This document shows positions 55,021 to 64,000 of a stretch of 64,000 bases of DNA, piece after piece; positions within the stretch are counted from its first letter, which is position 1, and each line of letters starts with the position of its first letter. The stretch spans positions 372,001 through 436,000 of the forward strand of contig JANBVO010000027.1 of NCBI GenBank assembly GCA_030052745.1. The letters run 5' to 3'. The position numbers and the translations under genes are program-made. Under the pieces are notes generated by a model that saw nothing but the letters and a program-made list of their open reading frames with translations, was not told the origin of the DNA and made no database searches. The DNA comes from Pleurostoma richardsiae. Taxonomy: Eukaryota > Ascomycota > Sordariomycetes > Calosphaeriales > Pleurostomataceae.

Positions 55021-56676
55021 TTAAGCTTCCTTCGTCGGCACCTCCTCGGCCATCATATTAGCGCCCTTAATCGCCTTCTCGGTCCCTTCAGCAACCCCCG
55101 TCACCAGCTTCGTCTCGTACTCCTTGCCGTCTAGCAGGGCAGCCGTCTCTTCAACACTCATGGCGCCGGTCTCAGGGAAAAGGAAGTAGACGACAACGAC
55201 CTCGAATGCCAGCCACACATCGTAGAAGATATAGTACTTCCACTTGCTGTTCGTCACGCCGATAGGGTTAACATACTGGTTGAAGATAAGCGCCAGGGCG
55301 ACAAAGAGGTTGTAGAGTACCAGCCCGCGAGCGCGGAGGTTGTACGGTAGGATCTCGATGACGTAGGCGACCTGGAGAGGTGTCCATCCAATGGAGAAGA
55401 CGAAGTTGTAAAGGAAGATCATAGCAAGAACACCCTTGGCATATCCACCGCCGCCAGTGCCGTCCAGGGCAGTCGTCTTCTCATATGTAGCCTCGAGGGC
55501 GGTCCAGGTGACATAGACGAGGAGGCAGCCGATAGTGGATATGAGGAACAGGGGTCGGCGGCCGAAGCGGTTGATGATGGCGGAGAAGAACAGACTCCAT
55601 ATCATTCCCCAGACGGTGAGGAGGGCATTAATGAGGGTCTGGGTGTTCTCGGATTTGTATCCGATGGAGTCGAGAATCAGCGTCAAATAATAGGAGATGA
55701 GACCGTTGCCGCTCCACTGCGAGAAGAAGCCGACGGAGAGGATGATGAAAAATCGCCACCGGTTCCCCTTGGTCTGGAAGAAAGCCAAGTACGATCCCGT
55801 TCGGTTAGCCTCAGCCTCAAGGCGCAGAGCGGTACGGATCTCCTCCATTTCCAGGGTCACCAAGGGGTCCGAGTCGTCTCCGTCGGCATGGTACTTGGTG
55901 ATGATCTTCCTCGCCTCCGCATCGCGCTCCTTGGAGATAAGCCAACGCGGCGACTCATCAACAACCCAGCAAAGAGAGATCTGGACAATGCTCGATACTC
56001 CCTGAAGCAGCGAAGGGATACGCCAGGCCCAGGTGTTGCCGATGCGGAAGGTGCCAAAGGTGATCCAAGCAGCGCTGAGGGCGCCTAGATTCCAGAGACT
56101 GTTGTAGATACCGACCATGGGGCCTTGCTGCTTGGGATACGCCAGCTCAAGGAGCAGCAAGGGCGCAGCCGTGATGTTGAGGGCGAGGCCGAGGCCAATT
56201 ATGGCACGGGCTGCAATGAACATGCCGACATTTTGCGCCGCTGCCTGGAGCGCGGTTGCGATCACCAGAACGAAGGCACTGACGATGAGCGCCGGTCGGC
56301 GACCAAACTTGTCGCAGGTTATAGCACAGAACGGCAGCGCGACCAACTGACCCACGTTTTGGATGGCGTTGAGACTGGGACCAGCAACATCAGCGACAGG
56401 TTGGCCGAGGCCGGGGGGACAACATAAAGAGAACGCTCACAGGCCAAGCTCCGAGGCACCAGGGTTGTTGAATGATTCTTTCCAGCTATCTAGGGACTGA
56501 AGCCCGTTCATCATAGAACCATCATAACCGGTGGCATAACTGGATATCTGGAACAGTAGCAGCATGAGGTTGAGTTTGACAATACCCCTGTTGGATAGCC
56601 ACCAGAAGTTCCCCGTCTTGTCGCCGATGGCTTCGGCCACAGTGAGGGGAATCTCAGCGTTTGATCGGGGTGCCAT
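55021..56676 (-). CDS. MFS sugar porter, lactose permease (LAC12)-like
   Basis: Two exons, 56441-56676 and 55021-56374 (66 nt intron), 529 residues with twelve predicted membrane segments. Start at 56676 (MAPRSNAEIPLTVAEAIGD); an upstream in-frame ATG at 56766 was rejected. Sugar-porter signatures: YATGYDGSMMNGLQ in the first helix, DKFGRRPAL, PESPRWLI-type text as DESPRWLISK, NRFGRRPLF and FLFPETGAMSVEETAALLDG at the C-terminus. These features fit the fungal lactose permease group. Plasma-membrane proton symporter bringing a galactoside in for the neighbouring beta-galactosidase (inference from context). A CGG-N6-CCG palindrome lies about 310 bp upstream. Confidence 0.92.
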
Positions 56677-57486
56677 TGCGGGGTGGGCTGTGTGATGGAT
56701 GGAGCTGCAATGTGCAGGGAATGACGCCGCGACGACGAGGATGCGAGATCCGTATGGCCCGGACACGGAGCGGGTTGCCTGTCAATTTCTAGAGATGCTA
56801 CACACTTGAGGGGCCCCGCATGAGACGCCTATCTAACTATCTTGCCCGGCATGTCATGATCCGTCGCCGCGCTCTAAGGAAGAATGGCCGGTTTTGCCGG
56901 CTCCGATAGTTATCGCGCTGGCGCGGCTAGCGACTGCACCGGCACACAGACCGGAGGCGACTCAAGCGGTGGATGTGATAGCGCTAGGCGGATCCCTCCG
57001 CCAAGGTCAAACACGTGTGTCAGGGTGAATAGTTCGCAGCTTCTCTCCATAGATCGCCCTGACCCGTCACGCGACTGTCGACATGGAGTCTGACCCGGCG
57101 CTATGGCACTGGTAAACCGGGGATATCAGCCCACATCTCTTCGCCGGGAACCCGGAGCCGAGCCTCTCAACATTTCCGAGAATCGCCGTAGTCAGTCGCT
57201 TACCCCAGATATGGACAGATAACTTTTGAAAGGCGACTACCGGTGCAATCGGCATGCCAATTCCATGATTGGACGCAGCTATAGCCGCGGCGTACACCGG
57301 GGCTGCGCAACTCCTAAAGATGTTGGGCTGGGTTCAGTACGGTTGCCTCAAGAATCCTACGCGCGGACATGGAGATATCCATGCACGTAAGGGCCTTCTT
57401 AGAGGAACCGATGTTTTCTCGGAGCCAGCTCTACTACTGCATAATCCAGGACTGGAAGTGCTGATAAGCAACTAATGCCTCGTAAC
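56677..57486. promoter_or_regulatory. upstream region of the sugar permease
   Basis: 810 bp between the permease start and the 3' end of the next MFS gene. Rich in CCGG motifs (GCCGGTTTTGCCGGC at about 56888) and carries the palindrome at 56987-57002. No gene supported. Confidence 0.4.
56987..57002. promoter_or_regulatory. palindrome with CGG-N6-CCG core
   Basis: GGCGGA TCCC TCCGCC, a perfect 6-bp inverted repeat around four bases, with CGG and CCG separated by six bases. Likely binding site of a Zn2Cys6 dimer; about 310 bp upstream of the sugar permease start. Confidence 0.45.
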
Positions 57487-59130
57487 TCATAATTGGAAGT
57501 GCCTCGCTTCTCCAGGCGTCTCCCCCACCTCGCCTGCCTGTTGCTTCCTAGTCGCCTCCCTATTGTCCCGCCAATAGATGACCATGATCACGCAAGTAAG
57601 AACGATGCTCGCAGCATACAAGACCAGGACCGCAATGAATCCACGAACATATCTCGGACTGTCCGATGATTGGAACAGGGACGGCCCGATGATGCCGCCG
57701 AGGTTGCTCCCCATTACGACAAACGCCAGCCCGATGCTCCTCTTGTGAGGCGACCTGGCATTGATGTTTATCCATGCGTCGTTGAGGCCCTGTGCGAGCG
57801 CATTGCCGCCGCTGAGGAGAGTGAAAATGGCGTAGCGCACCCACTTGTCCGAATGAATGCCGATGCCGAGAAGGGCGGCGCCAAAGGCTATAGACCAGAT
57901 ATATGCGACAATGCACCACGGCCCGCGAAGACCCATCTTATCTGAGGCAAATGAAATAAGGAAGGAGAGGACCACGACGATATAACTGCTCACTGAGTTG
58001 AGAAGGTTCGCCTTGGTCTTGCTGAAGCCGAGCGACTTGATGATAGAGGGGCCGTAGAGCTGTAGGCCTCCCTTCGGCGAGAGCGATAGGATATTCAAGA
58101 TGCCGTGGAGCCAAAGGCGGATGTCAGAGACAGCTTCGAGGAAGTTGGCCCAGTTGATATGTGCTTTGGCCGCGGCTTTGGATTTGTCGTGAGATACGAC
58201 ACGTGCCTGCATGATCGTTCGGTCGCGCTCGGTGAAGACGTCAAAGAGCCCGTGGATTGGTCGCGTACGGTAGGTGGAAGAAGGAATGAACAAGACAAAC
58301 AAGACAAAGGCTGCGAGAGTAAGAGCTCCCTCAACTAGGTATTCTGTTAGCCGCGCCTTGACGGTCGAGGAAATGGAGCAGTCACTGTGCCCAACGTACT
58401 GAGGAATAGCCACTGCCACCCGGACAATCCATGCATGCCACCCATCTGCAAAATGCCTGCGGCAATCAGAGACCCCGTCGCAGTGGAGAAATAGTTCCCG
58501 AAATAGAAGACCGCCGTCCGGATCGCCAGCTCATCTTCCTTGTAGAAGAGGGCTAGAATGTATTGCGCTCCGGGGATATAGCCTCCCTCGAAGATACCAA
58601 GGAGAAACCGTGTGGCGTAGAAGGAATGAATGTCCGTCACCCAAGTCTGAGTCAGTGCGACTGTGCCCCAGAGACCAAGGATTGTGGTGAGCCAGACAGA
58701 TGCGCCCAGCCTTTGGAGGAGCAAGTTGGATGGGATCTCGGCGATGACGATACCGGCGGACATGATCTGATTCCCCGCGCTCACTTGATTGGAGGTGATG
58801 TGAAGATCCTCAGTGATGGTATCAGTCAAAGCGTTGCTGATGTTGCTCCGGTCGAGCTGCAGGACAAAGAAGCCGATGATGAGAAGCGGCATCAGATACA
58901 GGTCGAGCCTGTCGGTTGTCCAGTTCATTAGCGGAGCTCCTTTGCGGTCTAACGGTCTCTAATGGGAGGACTTACTTCCACCTGATGGTCCGCCCTTCCT
59001 TGACCGTCCATTCTGCAGTTGCGCCAGGCCCATTTGACGAGGGACGCTCAAGAGCAGGATGCGTGTTAACATCATCTTTCTGCGTCATGGCTTCCATCTC
59101 GCGCAGCACCTCACTGTCGCCTTTCTCCAT
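57487..59130 (-). CDS. MFS anion:cation symporter (Dal5/Tna1-type permease)
   Basis: Three exons: 58976-59130, 58400-58908, 57487-58334 (introns 67 and 65 nt), 503 residues. The first splice joins RTIRW-K to LDLYLMPLLIIGFFVLQLDR, the invariant first helix of this family with DRSNISNA; the second joins GWQWLFL to IEGALTLAAF. Further family text: FLLGIFEGGYIPGAQYILAL and YKEDELAIRTAVFYFGNY. About twelve membrane segments. Members import organic anions (allantoate, nicotinate, pantothenate and others) with protons at the plasma membrane. Divergently paired with a sulfatase, so a sulfated or acidic sugar or other organic sulfate is a reasonable candidate substrate (inference). Confidence 0.9.
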
Positions 59131-59318
59131 GATTGATATTGGGAGCGTTGACGGGAAAACTAGAAGCAAATTGGAATTCCTTTGTCGGACAGGAGTTGAT
59201 CATCTTCTCGGAGACACCAATTGCTCGAGACCATATATAATAGCAAAAGGTAATGGTCTGCCGCCACTCTCCACTCACATCGTGCCTTCGGAAGTCGCCT
59301 TTCGGACTCAAGATATCT

Positions 59319-59332
59319 CGGCCTATCATCCG
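59319..59332. promoter_or_regulatory. CGG-N8-CCG inverted triplet
   Basis: TCGG CCTATCAT CCGA; symmetric outer T/A extend the half-sites. Candidate Zn2Cys6 site 297 bp upstream of the sulfatase start. Confidence 0.35.
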
Positions 59333-59454
59333 ATGGAAAGCCGCGTGCATGCGGATTCAAGAAAGAGAAATCGGTCAAGGCCCACAGATCCGTTGCTGCG
59401 GACGTAGATAATTGTTCCAGACTACGGGGCTTGGCGACGGAGCTGTTAGCGCCT

Positions 59455-59495
59455 TCGGAGGTGAGCGTCGGAGGTGAGCGACGGCCTCTTCGCCG
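59455..59495. promoter_or_regulatory. tandem 13-bp direct repeat plus CGG-N8-CCG
   Basis: TCGGAGGTGAGCG occurs twice without a gap (59455-59467 and 59468-59480), followed by ACGGCCTCTTCGCCGT. This places CGG at 59456, 59469 and 59482, exactly 13 bp apart, and the last CGG forms GACGGC-N6-GCCGTC (CGG-N8-CCG). Centre lies about 155 bp before the sulfatase ATG and 345 bp before the permease ATG. A strong-looking operator for a zinc-cluster regulator; binding is unproven. Confidence 0.55.
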
Positions 59496-59628
59496 TCACG
59501 CCGGCCTAGGCGACACGGTCGCGCTGGGACCACCGTCCACTGAGCTTCAGCAATGAATTCTCTTCTCTAAAACACTCATTCCTGGCCGAGTAGAGAGGGA
59601 ATCCGAGAGGCAATCACCCACCATCGCG

Positions 59629-60996
59629 ATGTCGACAGATCGAAACAAACCCAACATTGCCTTAATCCTCGCGGACAATCTCGGCTGGGGCGAGCTCGGC
59701 TGCTATGGAGGCGGCGCCCTTCGCGGAGCACCCACTCCCAGGATCGACAAGCTCGCCACGGAAGGCCTGCTCCTGCACAACTTCAACGTCGAGAGCGATT
59801 GCGTTCCGACGCGGTCAGCGCTTATGACCGGGCGCCATCCGATCCGCACCGGTTGCCGTCAGTCGGTGCCGGCTGGCTTCCCGCAGGGCCTCACGACCTG
59901 GGAGAAGACGCTTCCGGAGTGCCTAAAGGAGCAGGGCTACGCGACAGCGCATCACGGCAAATGGCACCTGGGAGACATCCCCGGACGGTATCCCTCCGAC
60001 AGGGGCTTCGACGAATGGTTCGGGATCCCGCGGACCACTGACGAGAGCCAATTCACCAGCAGTCTGGGATACGAACCAGAAGTAGCCGATCTCCCTTACA
60101 TCATGAAAGGGGCCGCGGGCCATCCGTCCGAGAACGTCCGTTTGTATGACCTCGAGTCCAGGAGAGAGATTGACGGGATACTCGTTGAGAAGACCAAGGA
60201 CTGGCTATCCAGGAAGGCCCAGGCCGGTCAGGCATTCTTCCTGTATCACCCCTTGGTCCATCTACACTTTCCCACTCTACCTCACAAAGACTTTGCGGGT
60301 AAGACAGGCAACGGCGACTTCGCCGACTCAATGGCGGAGATGGACTATCGCGTCGGGCAGATCATCGACCATATCGATGCCCTAGGACTCCAGGAAAACA
60401 CCGTCTTCATCTTCGCCTCAGACAACGGCCCAGAGTTCAGGCCGCCTTACCGCGGCACGGCGGGTCCCTGGATGGGGACATACCACACTGCCATGGAAGG
60501 CAGCCTCCGTGTTCCGTTTATCATTCGGTGGCCTGGTCAAGTTCCGGAGGCGGTTGTGTCGAACGAGATAGTCCATGTCACAGATATCTTCACAACGATA
60601 CTTCGGATTGCGGGCTCAACAAAGCCGGCAGACAGGCCGATCGACGGAGTGGATCAGACGGAGTTCTTTCAGAACCCAGACACCGTTAAGTCTCCCAGGC
60701 AGGGGTTCATGTTCTACATCAAGGAGGAGCTCCGAGCGATCAAGTGGCGGGACTGGAAACTCCACCTCGTCTGGGAGCCCAAGGTGAACAGCTCGTCGGG
60801 CAGGCTCGAGTCTCCATACCTCTTCAACCTGCTGCGGGACCCAAAGGAGGAGAACGATGTGCTACCCTATAACACATGGGTGCGACAGCCGATGTTGAAG
60901 ATGAAGGCAGAGTTTGACAGGAGCTTGAAGCATGACCCAGCGCCTGAGGATCCCTTGAAAGAAGCGTTCATGAACGAGGTGCCTAGCTTCTCGTAA
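59629..60996 (+). CDS. type I formylglycine-dependent sulfatase, no signal peptide
   Basis: 455 residues, one exon. Sulfatase signature DCVPTRSALMTGRHPIRTG: Cys58 (codon at 59800) is the residue converted to formylglycine, with the required Pro and Arg. Other active-site motifs: LILADNLGWGELGC at residues 13-25, HHGKWHLGD, LYHPLVHLHFP, and FASDNGPEF, giving metal Asp-Asn. The first metal motif is Asp-Asn where most sulfatases have Asp-Asp. No signal peptide or membrane segment, so it should act in the cytosol on an imported sulfate ester. Exact substrate (aryl or sugar sulfate) cannot be read. Divergent from an anion permease and close to beta-galactosidase and a Zn2Cys6 regulator. Confidence 0.93.
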   Translation: MSTDRNKPNIALILADNLGWGELGCYGGGALRGAPTPRIDKLATEGLLLHNFNVESDCVPTRSALMTGRHPIRTGCRQSVPAGFPQGLTTWEKTLPECLKEQGYATAHHGKWHLGDIPGRYPSDRGFDEWFGIPRTTDESQFTSSLGYEPEVADLPYIMKGAAGHPSENVRLYDLESRREIDGILVEKTKDWLSRKAQAGQAFFLYHPLVHLHFPTLPHKDFAGKTGNGDFADSMAEMDYRVGQIIDHIDALGLQENTVFIFASDNGPEFRPPYRGTAGPWMGTYHTAMEGSLRVPFIIRWPGQVPEAVVSNEIVHVTDIFTTILRIAGSTKPADRPIDGVDQTEFFQNPDTVKSPRQGFMFYIKEELRAIKWRDWKLHLVWEPKVNSSSGRLESPYLFNLLRDPKEENDVLPYNTWVRQPMLKMKAEFDRSLKHDPAPEDPLKEAFMNEVPSFS

Positions 60997-61252
60997 GCCT
61001 AGTAGTACCATACAAAAGTAGTGATAAAGAAAAGAGAAAACATGCATTGCTAAATTGCCTGGGGCGCCTCCATATCATTGGGTTGCCCCTCCCGCCAGAT
61101 TAACGAAAATGTCCGTTTATTATTACCACCATGTCCGAAATCATGACTTCCTCGAAGGTTGCAAGCATACAACATATCGCTCTGATCAGTTCCGTCCTCC
61201 TCTCAGACCAGGCTCCCCTCAAGCGATTCACGCCGCAGCTCTGACGTATGCC

Positions 61253-63082
61253 TTATTCAATGCTGTAGAAAGGGAAAGTTTCCGAAGGCGTAAACATGGC
61301 AAGAAGGGGTCCGGAGAAACCATGGTCGAACTGTAGCTGCGGGGAGACCACACTGTCATTGGCCGCGGCTGCGGAAATGCTCTCGAACATGTCCCGGTAT
61401 GCCTTGCCCGCGTGATGCCTTTCGGCCATCCCCCAGAGAACGGTAGAGCAAGCATTGATTGAGCTCTTCAAATCCGGCGCCGTGAGATCCCCGAGGGTCT
61501 CCGCACCCCGCAGGGCCTTGACACAGTGTACCAGGGCGATACCGGCCCGGAAGAGGTGGTGCAGTGTCCGCCAGTAGAACCTCAGCTTTCCTTCTCTGAA
61601 GCAGATCTTATAGGTCTCGACAGCTCGGATCGCCGAGTGGGCGAGGAAGGCCAACTCGAAGTCGTTGAGCGCCGGCATGTTAGGCGACGGCAGATAGAGA
61701 AGGATGATGGAGTTGTGGTAGCAGCCGTCGAAGATCTCGATGGGGGACAGCTGCGTCGAAGAGTCGTGTGCCGGCACCGTCAACCGCCACTCTTGCAGCC
61801 GCTGCCGCATGCCATCCCTCCATGCTGCGTAGTCCAACGACGCACCGTTTATGGCGGGGCCTTGGCTAATTGTGTGGTGAATTTCTGAGAAGAGTCGGCG
61901 GTGTCTGATCATATGGACCGCGAACCGGCGCGACGAGTCGCTCTCACGCGTAGTGGGGAGCGGTGTATTTATGGCCTCCTCGGGGATGCTGCATGGTCGA
62001 TTGAGCACGCTGCAAAGGATCCTCTCAAAGGAGTAAATGGCCCAGAACACCCACAGTCTCTTGCTGAGAGTATCAGGCGCTACGCTGCTGTCATCGCTGC
62101 TGTCCTGATGGAGACCCATCTCGATGACCATTCGAGTCGCAAACCCGAGCAGATACCACCCCGAGGCCAGGTTTGCGCTGAAGAACATGTACTGAATGAT
62201 CAGCGCCATGTTCTCAAGCTGATCCAGATCTGCATTCTGGACTAGTGTCGGATTGGAAGAGAGCAAGCGCATCGCCGAGTCATAGTAGGCCTCCGATCTC
62301 GAGACTGGGAACGACGCGTCCTTGCGGTTCAGTAGACGAGTTGCAACGGCAAAGACCAACATCGCGCGAAATCTGGATTGAACCGGGACTTCAGAAATAG
62401 AACTCTTATCTTGATACAGCCGGTTGAGCATTTCGAGAGCTTCGCCTCTGACGAGGACCGGCAAGAAAAAGTCGCAGTGCTCGAAGTATGCATCGGCGAG
62501 GACCGAGGCCACCTGTCTAGGTGGAAGCGCAGTTTGAGTCTCGTATGGCAGGCTTCCTAGGAGACTCTGATACTCTCCATTGGAGTCGGTCGAGGTGTCC
62601 GCTGTGGCGAGATGCTCCACCTGGCCCATCAGCAGCGCGGGCACGCCGGCAGTCCTCCCCCTCCATGGACGAGACTGCTCCGGGATGTGGCATAACGGTG
62701 GCTCGGCTCCGTTCTTAGAGGTCGGAGATGCCAGGGGGATTTCTGTACTCAGAGGAGGTGCCTCGTCTGATGGGGAGTCATAGTCTGTGATGCCATGCGA
62801 GATAAGCTGTCTCTCGAGATGGGCTATTCTGTCCTCGAGGTTCTTGATGTAACTGTCTCTCGGTCAGGGGGCTGAATAGCTGTAGGCGGGCAAAAGTGCA
62901 TGGGACTACCTCCTAGGAGTTGCCCGACCGTCGATGTCGACGTTGACACAGTCCACGCCCGCAACTTCACAGTTCGAGCAAGCCGGGAGGTTCTGGTCGC
63001 ACCGCTGCTTCCTCGCCTTGCATCTCATGCATGCTGTGACATTTGCTCGGCGGACATTGGAGCGCCGTGGGTTCAGGGGCAT
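61253..63082 (-). CDS. Zn2Cys6 transcription factor with fungal_trans domain
   Basis: Two exons, 62910-63082 and 61253-62852 (57 nt intron), 590 residues. The binuclear zinc cluster is CMRCKARKQRCDQ then PACSNCEVAGVDC at residues about 18-45, preceded by a basic arm (MPLNPRRSNVRRANVTA); the splice leads into a short coiled coil (YIKNLEDRIAHLERQL), typical for CGG-triplet dimers. The fungal_trans middle homology region spans roughly 180-400 (MALIIQYMFFSANLASGWYL, RLWVFWAIYSFERILC). Nuclear activator or repressor. It lies at the end of the galactosidase-sulfatase cluster and has a CGG-N6-CCG site 142 bp upstream, suggesting that it regulates the cluster and itself (inference). Confidence 0.92.
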
Positions 63083-63475
63083 TATAACATAGTCGGGGTT
63101 GATATATTCTGCGTCCCTCTTACTATGCGGGTAGGCATTGATAACTTAGGTACGGACGGCCTTGGACACGCGGCTCAGAGGAGCACGATCCAGCTCCACT
63201 TAGTTGCTCGATAAGCCGGCAGTCGGCCGATCCCGGAGATAAGGGGGGGTGTTAGACGGCTAGGCATACAAGCGATAACATTAACGCGCAATTAAATAAC
63301 TACCTATAGAGTCAGTATGGGAATCGTGTAAGAAGGCGAGAGCTATTGCCAGCAGAGACCCCCGTCGGGCATATGTCAAGTAAGGTGACTAAAAGTGGTG
63401 AAGGAGAGAAACCAAAACAAGTCATAGCCGGGAACACCCATCTACTCCATTAAGCTGGATGACATGCAGCCCGCG
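63083..63475. other. promoter of the Zn2Cys6 gene
   Basis: 393 bp; contains the CGG-N6-CCG site at 63224-63235. No gene supported. Confidence 0.4.
63224..63235. promoter_or_regulatory. CGG-N6-CCG inverted triplet
   Basis: CGG CCGATC CCG, 142 bp upstream of the Zn2Cys6 start. Same spacing as the sites in the GH2 and permease promoters; candidate autoregulatory site. Confidence 0.45.
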
Positions 63476-64000
63476 TTAACGCATGGGCAGCGAGGTCTCT
63501 CCGGCATCCTGCCCGCTAGCCGCTTTCTTGTGGGCAGGGCCGGCCAGGAAGTCCTTCAGGCGAGACGGATCCTCAACAACCTCATACGCCAGCTCCTTCT
63601 TGCTCTTGTGCGCCGTGGCCTGGTCCGCGGCCTCGATATCCGACAGCCGGCTCTCGTCGGACGAGCTGAAGCTGCTGCCTGTTGGGCTCCTGTTGAGCAC
63701 CATGTTCACCATCTTGCCCTCGCTTTTCTTGATCTTCAGCTGGTTCTCCTTGAGCCGGCTCAGCTCCTCGTCCTCGCAGTGCATCGTGATCACGCCTAGA
63801 CCGGGGAAGTTGCGCTCAAGGAATGCTTTGAGGTCAGGCAGGACCGACTTGTCCGGGCGATAGGTGCCGCTGTCGTTGTCGATAATAAGCTGGTAGTACC
63901 GCGGATCCGGAGGCGGCGGCTCATTCGGCGGTCCGCCGGGGATATCCTGGGCTGGATGGGTTGGCTCGCGCGGTTCAGGATCTTCGGATGAGGTCGGCTC
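63476..64000 (-). CDS. conserved fungal protein, C-terminal part, 5' end outside window
   Basis: The reading frame is open to the right edge and stops at 63476 (about 174 residues visible). It has a Pro/Glu-rich linker, then a folded segment RYYQLIIDNDSGTYRPDKSV, LPDLKAFLERNFPGLGVITM and a charged helix ending with a Ser-rich, acidic tail (SPTGSSFSSSDESRLSDIEA). I recall the LIIDNDSGTYRP block from conserved ascomycete proteins, but know no function. No membrane segment in this part. Probably a housekeeping gene bordering the cluster. Confidence 0.65.
   Translation of the reverse strand, partial: EPTSSEDPEPREPTHPAQDIPGGPPNEPPPPDPRYYQLIIDNDSGTYRPDKSVLPDLKAFLERNFPGLGVITMHCEDEELSRLKENQLKIKKSEGKMVNMVLNRSPTGSSFSSSDESRLSDIEAADQATAHKSKKELAYEVVEDPSRLKDFLAGPAHKKAASGQDAGETSLPMR

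Larger units (their letters stand above)
59131..59628. promoter_or_regulatory. bidirectional promoter of anion permease and sulfatase
   Basis: 498 bp between divergent starts. Contains the 13-bp direct repeat with three evenly spaced CGGs, and two CGG-N8-CCG inverted triplets at 59319-59332 and 59482-59495. No coding sequence. Confidence 0.5.

Overview
The window is nuclear DNA of a filamentous ascomycete (Pezizomycotina). Genes are compact and broken by short introns, mostly 47-80 nt, with GT-AG ends and CTAAC/CTGAC-like branch sites. The gene families present are typical of this group: a HET-domain protein, DUF3716 proteins, a UNC93-like transporter, NmrA-like reductases, fungal tannase/feruloyl esterases and a Zn2Cys6 regulator. 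The two DUF3716 proteins point weakly to Eurotiomycetes. I saw no tRNA, rRNA, CRISPR array or recognisable retroelement. Exon boundaries below were read by eye from splice signals and frame continuity.

Layout. 0-18 kb: 3' end of a PAP2 lipid phosphatase, a secreted ascorbate-oxidase-like multicopper oxidase, a small DUF3716 protein, a DHDPS-family aldolase, a secreted six-hairpin glycosidase-like protein, a dihydroxyacetone kinase and a HET protein. 17-36 kb: an oxidoreductase-rich accessory stretch (two NmrA-like reductases, EthD protein, fatty-acid hydroxylase-like protein, enoyl-reductase-like MDR, two SDRs, UNC93-like transporter, aldo-keto reductase) with a deletion-broken flavin monooxygenase and no PKS, NRPS or terpene synthase. 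37-49 kb: two secreted tannase/feruloyl esterases flanking a damaged Gal80-like oxidoreductase, a large multi-zinc-finger DEDDh exonuclease-like gene, argininosuccinate lyase and an alcohol dehydrogenase remnant.

48.9-63.1 kb looks like a coherent catabolic cluster: a secreted protein of unknown family, divergently paired with an intracellular LAC4/LacZ-like GH2 beta-galactosidase, a LAC12-like sugar permease, a Dal5/Tna1-type anion permease, a cytosolic-looking sulfatase and a Zn2Cys6 regulator. CGG-based inverted and direct repeats lie in the promoters. I infer uptake and intracellular desulfation and hydrolysis of a (sulfated) galactoside; the substrate is not proven by sequence.

The two most unusual items are this galactosidase-sulfatase cluster and the 41.0-43.7 kb gene, which joins a DUF3716 zinc module, a FAR1/GCM1-like HNHPP domain, about eight C2HC fingers and a DEDDh 3'-5' exonuclease fold, with an in-frame TAG between exonuclease motifs II and III.
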